Shown one piece after another: positions 28,209 to 35,866 of a stretch of DNA of 64,000 nt. The notes under the pieces are model-generated. The model saw only the letters and a list, made by a program, of their open reading frames with translations. It was not told the origin of the DNA and made no database searches. Positions within the stretch are counted from its first letter, which is position 1; every line of letters begins with the position of its first letter. A program made the translations under genes and the position numbers. The stretch spans positions 124,001-188,000 of the forward strand of contig NZ_SAXA01000007.1 in assembly GCF_004122035.1 (NCBI RefSeq), in the 5' to 3' direction. The stretch is from Ancylomarina salipaludis (GTDB lineage: Bacteria; Bacteroidota; Bacteroidia; Bacteroidales; Marinifilaceae).

Positions 28209-29293
28209 CGACACTTTCTATCGACATAAAATGGTCTAGAGACAACTTCAATCTAGATATGAAAGCCAACTTTTCGGATGGAATCACGGGTATTTTTGGT
28301 GCTTCAGGTGCTGGCAAATCAAGTCTTTTGCAACTAATTGCCGGATTGGAAAAACCCGATAAAGGCCAAATCGCAATTGGTAATGATGTTTTAGACAATT
28401 GTGAGACCAAACAGTTTACCCCTGCTCATAAACGAAAAATAGGCTACGTATTTCAGGAAGGACGCCTATTCCCGCACATGAATGTTCAACAAAATTTACT
28501 TTTTGCCACTCGGTATATTCGTGAAAACAAACAACAAATTAGCCTTGATGAAGTCGTTAAACTTCTGGAAATTGGTTCTTTACTTAAGAAATTACCCAAA
28601 CAACTTTCCGGTGGAGAAAAACAACGCGTTGCCATTGGTCGCAGCCTTCTGTCTTCACCTCGGCTTTTACTTATGGATGAACCCTTTTCTGCTCTAGACA
28701 CCTCTTTGCGTCGACAGATCATCCCCTATCTTATTAAAATCAATCAAAAACTCAAACTCCCGATTCTGGTAGTCAGTCACGACCTGCCGGATCTATTGAA
28801 TCTAAGTCAAAAACTACTCCTTGTAAAAAATGGACAAATTATAGCACAAGGCAACTATCTCGATCTGATCGAACAGGATTTACTTATCAATATCATGGAA
28901 GAATCCGGACTAAATAACATGATTTCTTTCAGGATTGAGCGTATTGAGACTGATTACTTTGAATTGAGTAAAACAACGCCCAAAGGCCAAATTAGAATCA
29001 AACGAAATAAAAAATTGCAACATTTCGAAAAAGGAGATGAAATCAATGTTTCTCTTCGTCCCGAGGACATTGCGATAGCCTTAAATCAAGTAAAAGACGT
29101 TTCCATTCGCAATCAACTTGAAGGAACTATTTTACAGATCATCAAACATGGAAATCAAACCTATTGTCTTGTAGATGTCGGTTTTAAACTATTGGTAACC
29201 ATAACTGAAACCTCGCGTCAATCGCTCAAATTGTTTCAAGGTGAAACTGTTTGGTGTTTATTTAAATCCATGGCACTAAAAGTGAATGTTTAA
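28205..29293 (+). CDS. modC: Molybdate ABC transporter ATP-binding protein
   Basis: A 362-residue ATPase. Walker A is FGASGAGKSS near 34-42, the signature LSGGEKQRVAIGRSL, Walker B LLLMDEPFSALD, and the switch His is in VVSHDLPD. The C-terminal part (about 240-362) is a MOP/TOBE-type beta domain (VSLRPEDIAIALN; LEGTILQIIKHGNQTYCLVDVG), which in ModC binds molybdate for feedback. Last gene of modABC; downstream there is only a weak AT-rich hairpin before the cysteine operon promoter, so some readthrough into epsC-cysK is possible. Confidence 0.95.
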   Translation: MTTLSIDIKWSRDNFNLDMKANFSDGITGIFGASGAGKSSLLQLIAGLEKPDKGQIAIGNDVLDNCETKQFTPAHKRKIGYVFQEGRLFPHMNVQQNLLFATRYIRENKQQISLDEVVKLLEIGSLLKKLPKQLSGGEKQRVAIGRSLLSSPRLLLMDEPFSALDTSLRRQIIPYLIKINQKLKLPILVVSHDLPDLLNLSQKLLLVKNGQIIAQGNYLDLIEQDLLINIMEESGLNNMISFRIERIETDYFELSKTTPKGQIRIKRNKKLQHFEKGDEINVSLRPEDIAIALNQVKDVSIRNQLEGTILQIIKHGNQTYCLVDVGFKLLVTITETSRQSLKLFQGETVWCLFKSMALKVNV

Positions 29294-29326
29294 ATAATAA
29301 AACTTTTGTATCAAGTTCTTATTATT
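29293..29326 (+). terminator. Weak AT-rich hairpin after modC
   Basis: AATAATAAAACTT pairs with AAGTTCTTATTATT (one bulge) just after the modC stop. It has no GC-rich base and no real T tract, so termination would be weak. Confidence 0.3.
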
Positions 29327-29378
29327 ACACTTCATAAAACTATTCAGACAAAGAAGTATTAATTTAAAAAATATTCCT

Positions 29379-29386
29379 TAGATTTG
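29379..29386 (+). promoter_or_regulatory. -7 promoter element for the poly-Cys leader / epsC-cysK
   Basis: TAGATTTG matches TAnnTTTG exactly and ends 19 bp before the leader ATG, so the predicted 5' UTR ahead of the leader ORF is about 15 nt. No good -33 TTTG was found at the expected spacing. Confidence 0.55.
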
Positions 29387-29405
29387 TCTCAGAATTTATT
29401 TCCAA

Positions 29406-29567
29406 ATGAAAGAACACAATAGTCATATCGCACCGTATTCAACATCTCAATCTGTTTTTGAGATGTCTTTATTTGCGACTACCCGACTGATCTCTTTCAA
29501 TTCAAACATTTCTTTCTCGACCAGCAACTTGAATTGTTGTTGCTGCTGTTGTACCCCTTGTTGTTAG
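29406..29567 (+). CDS. Poly-cysteine leader peptide ORF upstream of cysteine biosynthesis genes
   Basis: A 53-codon ORF (ATG 29406-29408, TAG 29565-29567) too short for usual gene calling. It ends NLNCCCCCCTPCC: six consecutive Cys codons (TGT TGT TGC TGC TGT TGT, 29535-29552) then Thr-Pro and two more Cys before the stop. Ten of the 53 residues are serine, the substrate of the next enzyme. An internal ATG (codon 20, 29463) would give a 34-residue version. It follows a good -7 element at once and precedes epsC-cysK by 104 bp. The placement suggests that ribosome speed at the Cys codons reports Cys-tRNA supply, as shown for polycysteine leader ORFs in mycobacteria. It has no plausible role as a folded protein. 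The ORF and codons are seen; the regulation is inferred. Confidence 0.75.
   Translation: MKEHNSHIAPYSTSQSVFEMSLFATTRLISFNSNISFSTSNLNCCCCCCTPCC
29498..29536 (+). promoter_or_regulatory. Hairpin whose 3' arm abuts the Cys codons of the leader
   Basis: CAATTCAA (29498-29505) and TTGAATTG (29529-29536) are perfectly complementary. The 3' arm runs into the first Cys codon (29535-29537), so a ribosome stalled there would melt this hairpin. A second hairpin, GCAGA-TTT-TCTGC (29614-29626) with GG/CC and AATT extensions, lies between leader and epsC. Neither is a classical terminator; a U-rich tract lies at 29578-29591. Confidence 0.4.
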
Positions 29568-29671
29568 TTCTATAGGCTTTTATCCTTTTTAATAGACTTT
29601 CAATTTAAATTGGGCAGATTTTCTGCACCCCAAATTCTCCTTTACAATTTACATATTATAATCTGACACGA

Positions 29672-30511
29672 ATGAACTATCTATCGAAGGTTATGGAAGA
29701 ACTCCAAGCTTCACGTGAAATCAATGAGCTCGATCTCCCCAGTAGAGATTTAAGTCAAAAATTTGTTGAAGAAGCCATGAATACCTTGTTTCCAATCAGT
29801 GCTCGACGATCGAAGAGTCATTGCGCCCAAGAAGCACTTCTGGTGCAATTGGAAACACACTTAAAACTTTTGCTTCTTCCCATCAAAGAAAAACTCAATG
29901 AGTCAATTGATGATTTATCAAAGCAATTTATGATAACCCTGCCTCGGGTTTATAAAGAACTTTTATTAGATGCCCAGGCCATTCAGGATTTCGACCCGGC
30001 AGCAAGAACCCTTGGAGAAGTTATCGTTTCTTACCCTGGTTTTTTTGCCATCATGGTTTATCGACTCAGCCACGAACTCCACAAAGCCGGAATTCCAATT
30101 ATCCCGAGACTCATGAGTGAATATGCGCATTCAAAAACAGGTATCGATATTCATCCCGGAGCACAAATTGGGAAATCATTTTTTATAGATCATGGTACTG
30201 GAGTTGTAATTGGTGAAACGGCAATCATAAAAAATAATGTAAAAATATATCAGGGGGTTACACTTGGAGCTTTGCAAGTAAAAAAGAGCCTGGCAAAAAA
30301 GAAACGCCACCCTACCGTTGAAGACAATGTTATCATTTATTCCAGTGCAACCATTCTCGGCGGAGACACCATCATTGGCAAAAATAGCATCATTGGAGGT
30401 AATGTGTGGTTGACATCAAGTGTTGATTCAAATTCATTGGTTTATCACACACATAAAATCAAAGTCAGATCAAATATCGATGAAAGCAATATCATCGATT
30501 TTCAAATTTAA
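29672..30511 (+). CDS. epsC: Serine O-acetyltransferase (EpsC/CysE type)
   Basis: A 279-residue serine acetyltransferase, making O-acetylserine from serine and acetyl-CoA. The C-terminal left-handed beta-helix shows the hexapeptide pattern and the catalytic His region: GIDIHPGAQIGKSFFIDHGTGVVIGETAIIKNNVKIYQ split over residues about 160-200, then DNVIIYSSATILGGDTIIGKNSIIGGNVWLT. The N-terminal about 110 residues form the helical oligomerisation part and are longer than in E. coli CysE, as in the EpsC group. First gene after the poly-Cys leader; 23 bp separate it from cysK, so the two form an operon. Confidence 0.94.
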   Translation: MNYLSKVMEELQASREINELDLPSRDLSQKFVEEAMNTLFPISARRSKSHCAQEALLVQLETHLKLLLLPIKEKLNESIDDLSKQFMITLPRVYKELLLDAQAIQDFDPAARTLGEVIVSYPGFFAIMVYRLSHELHKAGIPIIPRLMSEYAHSKTGIDIHPGAQIGKSFFIDHGTGVVIGETAIIKNNVKIYQGVTLGALQVKKSLAKKKRHPTVEDNVIIYSSATILGGDTIIGKNSIIGGNVWLTSSVDSNSLVYHTHKIKVRSNIDESNIIDFQI

Positions 30512-30534
30512 AATTCACAGCTAAATAAACAATC

Positions 30535-31446
30535 ATGAAATTAAACACTATTTTAGAAAATATCGGAAAAACACCTGTTGTAAAAATCAACAAGGTGCTA
30601 GGACAAAACACAACGGCTTGGATCAAACTTGAACGCAGTAATCCTGGAGGTAGTATTAAAGATAGAATTGCGCTTGCGATGATCGAACAGGCCGAAAAAG
30701 ATGGAATTCTTAAAGAAGGTGCTACTATCATTGAACCGACATCGGGAAATACAGGTGTTGGCTTAGCTATGGTTGCAGCAGTAAAAGGCTACAAGCTAAT
30801 TCTTGTCATGCCTGATTCCATGTCGATTGAACGTAGAAAACTGATGTCTGCTTATGGGGCCGAATTTGTTTTAACCCCTCGCGAATTGGGTATGAAAGGT
30901 GCCATTGCAAAAGCAGAAGAACTCATACAGGCCAACGCAAACAGTTGGATGCCCTCTCAATTCGACAATGAAGCAAATGTTGAAATCCACAGACAAACAA
31001 CTGCTCAGGAGATTATCACAGATTTCCCTGATGGAATCGATTATCTTGTAACGGGTGTGGGAACTGGTGGCCACATCACTGGAGTAGGTGAAATATTAAA
31101 GGCAAAATTTCCAAACTTAAAAGTTTATGCAGTAGAACCAGAAGCTTCCCCGGTAATTAGTGGTGGTGCTCCAGGACCTCACCCACTTCAGGGAATTGGA
31201 GCGGGATTCATTCCTGCAAACTTAAATCTCGATGTCCTTGATGGTGCTATAAAAGTATCACAGGAAGAAGCTTTCTCTATGGTTAGAAGACTAGCCAAGG
31301 AAGAAGGAATTCTTGCCGGTATCTCAACAGGTGCATCTTTAGCAGCTATAAATAAGAAAAAAGAGGAATTTGGACCCAATGCCAGAATTCTAACATTTAA
31401 CTACGATACAGGAGAACGATACCTTTCTACTGAAGGCTTGTTCTAA
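30535..31446 (+). CDS. cysK: Cysteine synthase A (O-acetylserine sulfhydrylase)
   Basis: A 303-residue PLP enzyme joining O-acetylserine and sulfide to cysteine. The PLP lysine is K42 ([14 protein letters not shown]), the substrate loop is [13 protein letters not shown], the phosphate-binding glycine loop is [15 protein letters not shown], and the C-terminal [13 protein letters not shown] is typical. Length matches CysK. It pairs with epsC and could form the cysteine synthase complex; EpsC's C-terminal Ile (SNIIDFQI) is consistent with the known CysE tail insertion into CysK. Closed by a strong terminator. Confidence 0.97.
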   Translation: MKLNTILENIGKTPVVKINKVLGQNTTAWIKLERSNPGGSIKDRIALAMIEQAEKDGILKEGATIIEPTSGNTGVGLAMVAAVKGYKLILVMPDSMSIERRKLMSAYGAEFVLTPRELGMKGAIAKAEELIQANANSWMPSQFDNEANVEIHRQTTAQEIITDFPDGIDYLVTGVGTGGHITGVGEILKAKFPNLKVYAVEPEASPVISGGAPGPHPLQGIGAGFIPANLNLDVLDGAIKVSQEEAFSMVRRLAKEEGILAGISTGASLAAINKKKEEFGPNARILTFNYDTGERYLSTEGLF

Positions 31447-31457
31447 AACAAAATAAC

Positions 31458-31499
31458 AAAAGGGTTATCGAAACAATATGGCTTCGATAACCCTTTTTT
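31458..31499. terminator. Bidirectional terminator of epsC-cysK and the Usp gene
   Basis: AAAAGGGTTATCGAA and its complement, a long perfect stem followed by T6. Confidence 0.9.
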
Positions 31500-31526
31500 C
31501 GACACCGAAAAAAACGAACGACAATT

Positions 31527-32654
31527 TTATGGATGGAAAATAAGAATTGGCATATGTGTTTTTACAAAAAGCTTACGCGACATCTGTCCAAAAAATAAAC
31601 GCTCAAGCAGATTATGCTTTCTGGCCATAATAGCAATCAGACCAATATTATTATCACGTACATAGTCTTCAATCCCCTTCATCTTATCTTCAATTTTAAA
31701 CACCTGACATTGAATGGTATCATCTCCTAATGTACGTTTCAGATACTTTTTCAATATTCCCATTCGGTGTTCTTCCAAAGGATACTCCTCAGTATCTTCT
31801 TCAAAATGAACACAATGCAAATTCATCGAAAAAGGCGCCGCAATATATTTAAGTGTCGCAATCGCTTTAAAATCAGCCCTATCAAAATTTGTCGCATACA
31901 TTACCTCTTTAATCTTATCCAAATCAGGATTCTCTCCTTTATCAGATAAAATCAACATCGGCACATGAATACTATCAATAATTGAAGAAACAACAGAACC
32001 AAGAAGATTAGACGTTCCGGCTGTCTCTCCACGACTCCCCATAACCAAAAGATCTGGTTTATATGTTTTAGCCATATTAATGATCTCGGAACTTGCAATC
32101 CCCCCTGACAAAGCAACATCTACCTCAACCCCTTCAACCTTATCTTTTTTTACCCGGGCACTTAGATACTCTTTGAGTTCATTAATTTTCTTTGTCGCAT
32201 TCTTTTCTACCTCAGCTAAAACTTCAACAACTGTCGCATTATAGGTGTAGCTATCAGAGAAAGGAACCGTTTCGATTGCAGAAGCAAAGTAGGTGTGAAA
32301 CAACAGAATATCAGCATGAAATTTTACAGCCAAATTATAGGCATAATCACAGATTCGTGGTGTTGTATCAGAAAAATCAACAGGAACCATTATCCGATTT
32401 AAAACCATCAGAGAATCAAACCCCTCGTTGTCCTGCTCTTTCTCAACATAGCTCAAATTAAAATCTTCGATAATTTGTAAAGCCTTAATCAAATCCTCCT
32501 CACGAATCCTGAGTTTGACGCCACTCCCTATTGCTGATTGCAATAAATTGATGTTTTTCAAAAAACACTCAACGCCTTCTGATTCCAAACAGCTTTTTAA
32601 TAATTCTGCCCGAGTGTAGCTGCAAGTTGCTAAAGTTACAATCCTGTCTTTCAT
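31527..32654 (-). CDS. Universal stress protein with N-terminal DUF2007-like domain and two Usp domains
   Basis: A 375-residue protein. Residues about 5-65 resemble the DUF2007 'putative signal transducing' domain (CSYTRAELLKSCLESEGVECFL, then LRIREEDLIKALQIIED). Residues about 85-235 are a first UspA domain (IMVPVDFSDTTPRICDYAYNLA, ending LLVMGSRGETAGTSNLLGSVVSSI with the ATP-type G-x2-G-x9-G-S/T motif). Residues about 245-375 are a second Usp domain, more degenerate (EVMYATNFDRADFKAIATL, LIAIMARKHNLLERLFFG). Usp proteins bind ATP and act in stress or energy-limited survival. Cytosolic. ATG start; monocistronic. Confidence 0.85.
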   Translation of the reverse strand: MKDRIVTLATCSYTRAELLKSCLESEGVECFLKNINLLQSAIGSGVKLRIREEDLIKALQIIEDFNLSYVEKEQDNEGFDSLMVLNRIMVPVDFSDTTPRICDYAYNLAVKFHADILLFHTYFASAIETVPFSDSYTYNATVVEVLAEVEKNATKKINELKEYLSARVKKDKVEGVEVDVALSGGIASSEIINMAKTYKPDLLVMGSRGETAGTSNLLGSVVSSIIDSIHVPMLILSDKGENPDLDKIKEVMYATNFDRADFKAIATLKYIAAPFSMNLHCVHFEEDTEEYPLEEHRMGILKKYLKRTLGDDTIQCQVFKIEDKMKGIEDYVRDNNIGLIAIMARKHNLLERLFFGQMSRKLFVKTHMPILIFHP

Positions 32655-32900
32655 GTGTGTCGATTTAGAAATAGTTCATACTTTTAAATTTCTACCATTA
32701 CGACTAAAAAATAATGGAACGAATAAAGAATTAACAATCGGTGAGTTTAGCTTTGAAATCAATCTTTATTGGGGACACAATAGCTGATTCACTTATCATT
32801 AAGTTCATAATACAATTTAATGAAAAATAAGCTAGGCTCAAAAAAAACCTTGGAAGATGAAAAGGAAGCAATCGACAAGAAAAACTTAAGGTTTAGGGAA

Positions 32901-32932
32901 TTTGAATATTAAAAAAAGATTAACTACTTTTG
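32901..32932 (+). promoter_or_regulatory. Promoter of the rpsF-rpsR-rplI operon
   Basis: TTTG (32901-32904), a 20-bp spacer and TACTTTTG (32925-32932) match the Bacteroidota vegetative promoter TTTG-N19/20-TAnnTTTG. The 5' UTR to rpsF is about 45 nt. Confidence 0.8.
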
Positions 32933-32984
32933 CGGCTTAGTAAAACTATTAATAATTAGTTTATTAATTAAACATTTTTAAATT

Positions 32985-33335
32985 ATGTTGAATCATTACG
33001 AGACCGTTTTCATTGTAACTCCCGTTTTATCTGAAGCTCAGGTAAAGGAAGCGGCAGAAAAATTCAAAGCTCTTATTACTGACAATGGTGGTAAGATTAC
33101 TAATGAGGAGAATTGGGGACTGCGCAAACTGGCTTATCCTATTCAAAAGAAAAGCACTGGTTTTTACCAATTGCTACAATTTGAAGCTCCAGGTGAATTA
33201 ATCGAGAAATTGGAACTTAACTACAGACGCGATGAAAGAATCATCCGTTTCTTAACTTTCAGACTTGATAAATACGCATACGAGTATTCAATTAAAAGAA
33301 AAGGAAACCTTAAAGCATCTAAAGAGGAGAAATAG
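32985..33335 (+). CDS. rpsF: 30S ribosomal protein bS6
   Basis: A 116-residue bS6, with the family start [26 protein letters not shown] and [20 protein letters not shown]. It binds the 16S central domain as a pair with bS18. First gene of a three-gene operon with a consensus promoter. rpsR starts 2 bp after its stop; no ssb or priB lies between, as is usual for this phylum. I do not see the S6:S18-binding CCG-box structure in the short leader. Confidence 0.97.
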   Translation: MLNHYETVFIVTPVLSEAQVKEAAEKFKALITDNGGKITNEENWGLRKLAYPIQKKSTGFYQLLQFEAPGELIEKLELNYRRDERIIRFLTFRLDKYAYEYSIKRKGNLKASKEEK

Positions 33336-33337
33336 TC

Positions 33338-33607
33338 ATGGCACAAAATCAATCAGAAATCAGATATTTGACTCCCCCAACGGTAGAGATCAAAAAGAAA
33401 AAGTACTGTCGTTTCAAGAAAAACAAGATCAAATTTATTGATTATAAAGATCCTGAATTCCTTAAGAAATTCTTAAACGAGCAAGGAAAGATTTTACCAC
33501 GTCGTATCACTGGTACTTCTTTAAAATATCAAAGAAAGGTAGCTACAGCTGTAAAGCGTGCACGTCATTTGGCACTTCTACCTTACGTAACTGACATGAT
33601 GAAATAA
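33338..33607 (+). CDS. rpsR: 30S ribosomal protein bS18
   Basis: An 89-residue bS18 with the basic core [19 protein letters not shown] and the conserved [29 protein letters not shown]. It partners bS6 in the platform of the small subunit. A GAGGAG sequence before the ATG is a plausible Shine-Dalgarno site within the rpsF end. Confidence 0.98.
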   Translation: MAQNQSEIRYLTPPTVEIKKKKYCRFKKNKIKFIDYKDPEFLKKFLNEQGKILPRRITGTSLKYQRKVATAVKRARHLALLPYVTDMMK

Positions 33608-33631
33608 TCTTTTAAAGAAGGAGGAAACGAA

Positions 33632-34075
33632 ATGGAAGTCATCTTAAAACAAGATATCCATACTTTAGGATATAAGAACGATATCGTAACTGTTAAGAAT
33701 GGTTACGGAAGAAATTATTTGATTCCTACAGGAATGGCTGTTTTAGCAACTGAGTCTGCTAAAAAAATGCATGCTGAGAATATGAGACAAAGTGCTCATA
33801 AGCAGGAAAAAATCAAAAACGAAGCTCTTGAGCTTGCTAAAAAACTTGAAGCTGTTAGCTTAACAGTAGGTGCTAAAACTAGTACTACTGGTAAGATTTT
33901 CGGTTCTGTAAACAATATTCAAATTGCTGAAGCTTTAGAAGCTAAAGGATTTGAGATTGACAGAAAAGTTATCGCAATCAAAGATGCTGTTAAAGAAATC
34001 GGTAAATATACTGCTACAGTAAAACTTCACAAAGAAGTGAAAGTAGATATCGCTTTCGAAGTTGTATCAGAATAA
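33632..34075 (+). CDS. rplI: 50S ribosomal protein bL9
   Basis: A 147-residue bL9 with N-terminal rRNA-binding signature LKQDIHTLGYKNDIVTVKNGYGRNYLIP, a long connecting helix (KKMHAENMRQSAHKQEKIKNEALEL), and the C-terminal domain with GKIFGSVNNIQIAEAL. The strong AAGGAGG sequence before the ATG is unusual for this phylum, where ribosomal genes often lack it. Last gene of the operon, followed by a hairpin terminator. Confidence 0.98.
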   Translation: MEVILKQDIHTLGYKNDIVTVKNGYGRNYLIPTGMAVLATESAKKMHAENMRQSAHKQEKIKNEALELAKKLEAVSLTVGAKTSTTGKIFGSVNNIQIAEALEAKGFEIDRKVIAIKDAVKEIGKYTATVKLHKEVKVDIAFEVVSE

Positions 34076-34135
34076 TCTGAACAACTCAATTAATTTAAGT
34101 TAAGACACAACTTAAATCTTTTCAAACAAACATAT

Positions 34136-34168
34136 AAAAACCACTCCTTTTTCCGGGAGTGGTTTTTT
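34136..34168 (+). terminator. Terminator of the rpsF-rpsR-rplI operon
   Basis: Stem AAAAACCACTCC/GGGAGTGGTTTTTT with T run. A second upstream hairpin (ATTTAAGTT/AACTTAAAT, 34093-34117) may assist. Confidence 0.9.
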
Positions 34169-34199
34169 AATTCCCCCCTGCCCGTCCTTATCTTTCAGG

Positions 34200-34207
34200 C
34201 TAAAGCT
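34200..34207. repeat. Left target site duplication of the IS
   Basis: CTAAAGCT, identical to 35646-35653. Confidence 0.9.
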
Positions 34208-34241
34208 GGATCAAGTTGAATTCACAGTGGATCAATTTTCT

Positions 34242-35225
34242 TTAAGCATATATTTTAGCGACTCTAAATAGGAAGAAGTTAATATCTCTCACCCCTCTAA
34301 GCGTTGCTCTAAAAGCCTTGAGTTTTGCATTGAAAGATTCTGCAGCAGCATTTGTACTGCGATTATCGAAGTAGTTCAAAATACCCTGATAATGATCTTG
34401 AATTGTATTTTTAATACTTCTGAAGGCTTTGTATCCTGCCTCTTCGACCTTCTGATACCACCGTGCCAATTTTGTATAGGCAACGCCTTTATCCTTGGTT
34501 TGAGTAAATATCAGTCTTAGATTATGAGTTAGCACGTAGGCTTCTTTTAGGTCCGGATATTGAGCAAATAGAATTTCTGCACGTTGCTGTTGACTTCTGG
34601 TCCAGTTGTTTGCAGATTTAAAAAACAAATACCGACTTCTTGCTAAGAGTTGTTTTTTCGAATCACCATTACTGAACAGGATCGGTTGGTATTTATCACC
34701 TCTATAAAGAGCTTTCGTTAAAGCCTCAGATTCTTCATTTATAGCATCCCAGCGATGAGCAATTCGCATTTCCTGCAAAGCCTCATAGGCCAACTTCTGA
34801 ACATGAAAGCGATCAATCACTCTGCTGGCTTTTGAAAAGCTTCGTTTGACTATTTTATTCATAGATCCAGCCATATCAAGGGTAACTTCCTGAACTTGAT
34901 CTCTGAGAGAATTGGGGATTTTCTTTAAAACAGATATAATGTTCTCGGATCGTGTTCCTTGTATCATAGCGACCAAAGAACCGCTGCGCCCCTTAGCAGC
35001 CTTATTGGTAAGTATTGTGTAGAGTTCTCCATTGGACAATGCTGTTTCGTCAATACTTAATTTTTCACCCATATTCTCAGGAAAGATCATCCATAAATGA
35101 GCATGTGATTTCTGATCCCAATGATTGAACTCACTTAAATGTTCTTTGTATTGCTGGCCAAATTGTTTGCCATCAATATGATAATGTTTTTCCAGACTTT
35201 GACTACTGATCGGGTAATTCTCCAA
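34242..35225 (-). CDS. IS transposase, catalytic ORF (ISL3-like DDE)
   Basis: A 327-residue DDE transposase. The likely catalytic residues are D59 (LSIDETALSNG), D117 (VTLDMAGSMNKIVKRSF) and E296 (AAESFNAKLKAFRATLRGVRD), the ISL3-type layout with helical insertion between the second D and the E. The first codon of the frame is TTG (35223-35225); no ATG sits near, and the frame is closed upstream by a TAA. It overlaps the end of the N-terminal ORF by 23 bp in the +1 frame. Expression is therefore by coupled reinitiation or by frameshift fusion. No internal stops; it appears active. Confidence 0.9.
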   Translation of the reverse strand: MENYPISSQSLEKHYHIDGKQFGQQYKEHLSEFNHWDQKSHAHLWMIFPENMGEKLSIDETALSNGELYTILTNKAAKGRSGSLVAMIQGTRSENIISVLKKIPNSLRDQVQEVTLDMAGSMNKIVKRSFSKASRVIDRFHVQKLAYEALQEMRIAHRWDAINEESEALTKALYRGDKYQPILFSNGDSKKQLLARSRYLFFKSANNWTRSQQQRAEILFAQYPDLKEAYVLTHNLRLIFTQTKDKGVAYTKLARWYQKVEEAGYKAFRSIKNTIQDHYQGILNYFDNRSTNAAAESFNAKLKAFRATLRGVRDINFFLFRVAKIYA

Positions 35226-35580
35226 ATAATTCTTTTAAAAAAGAAGCGAACCCTTTTGTATATCGAGCCCCCTTTGCTACCAAATCCCAATTTCTACTGA
35301 TAACTTGACCGGTAGAACAAACAAGCCATTTCCGTTTGCGAACATGCAGATAAACCATACGTTCTCGAATGGGAAAGTCCTGGATGATAACAGCTGACTG
35401 AAAGCCTTTCGAAATAAGTTTCTCAGATGAATATTCTTCTGGGCTTTGATGTAATTCATCCAGATGAACATCCAGCCTTTTTGTATCGATAATAACTTGA
35501 GTGATCTCAAAGTAGTTAAAGATTTCTTCTGGTAATATAGCTTGAAGCAGGAGCTTATAATGATCTTTTGTAGAATCCAT
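35203..35580 (-). CDS. IS transposase N-terminal region protein (ISAon1-type ORF1)
   Basis: A 125-residue ORF1 that corresponds to the N-terminal zinc-finger/HTH half of ISL3 transposases (KRLDVHLDELHQSPEEY; FPIRERMVYLHVRKRKWLV), which recognises IS ends. In this group it is commonly encoded separately from the catalytic ORF. Cysteines are scarce (one, VCSTG), so the zinc finger of ISL3 is not intact. The ATG is at 35578-35580, 65 bp inside the right terminal repeat. The group name is from memory. Confidence 0.82.
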   Translation of the reverse strand: MDSTKDHYKLLLQAILPEEIFNYFEITQVIIDTKRLDVHLDELHQSPEEYSSEKLISKGFQSAVIIQDFPIRERMVYLHVRKRKWLVCSTGQVISRNWDLVAKGARYTKGFASFLKELFGELPDQ

Positions 35581-35645
35581 GATGTAAATTTAAGACAACA
35601 AAGATCCAATTATTATTCTGCTCCACAAACTTTTCAACTTGATCC

Positions 35646-35653
35646 CTAAAGCT
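35646..35653. repeat. Right target site duplication of the IS
   Basis: CTAAAGCT, identical to 34200-34207. Confidence 0.9.
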
Positions 35654-35866
35654 CTTGTGAATTACACATTTTATACAATTCATGACAAATATTCTACAAT
35701 TGATGTCATTTGCTTTTTAATTCCCTGAACTTTTCCCGAATATTGTTCTTATAAAATGTGACTCCGTTTGAAACATCTGACAGATGCTGTATTTAGACAA
35801 TTTCTTCGCAGCATCATAATTGAAAGGAATCACAAGTTTATTTATTGAAAAACTAAACCATTCTAT

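Larger units (their letters stand above)
34208..35645 (-). mobile_element. Complete ISL3-like insertion sequence (ISAon1-type), 1438 bp
   Basis: Bounds are set by terminal inverted repeats and a target duplication. Left end GGATCAAGTTGAA (34208-34220) and right end TTCAACTTGATCC (35633-35645) are perfect complements; the similarity continues weakly to about 27 bp. Immediately outside, CTAAAGCT is repeated directly at 34200-34207 and 35646-35653, an 8-bp target site duplication as expected for the ISL3 family. Inside are two overlapping ORFs on the minus strand that together cover nearly the whole element, with no cargo. Perfect TSD and intact DDE residues suggest a recent insertion between rplI and the SDYE-repeat gene. 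Confidence 0.93.

Noticed and set aside
32933-32984. S6:S18-binding leader RNA upstream of rpsF
   Set aside because: The 5' UTR is only about 45 nt and AT-rich; the expected CCG-box bulge structure is not present.
34093-34117. Second terminator after rplI (ATTTAAGTT/AACTTAAAT)
   Set aside because: It is a real hairpin but AT-only in its stem, and the GC-rich hairpin 20 bp downstream is the better terminator; kept only as a remark.
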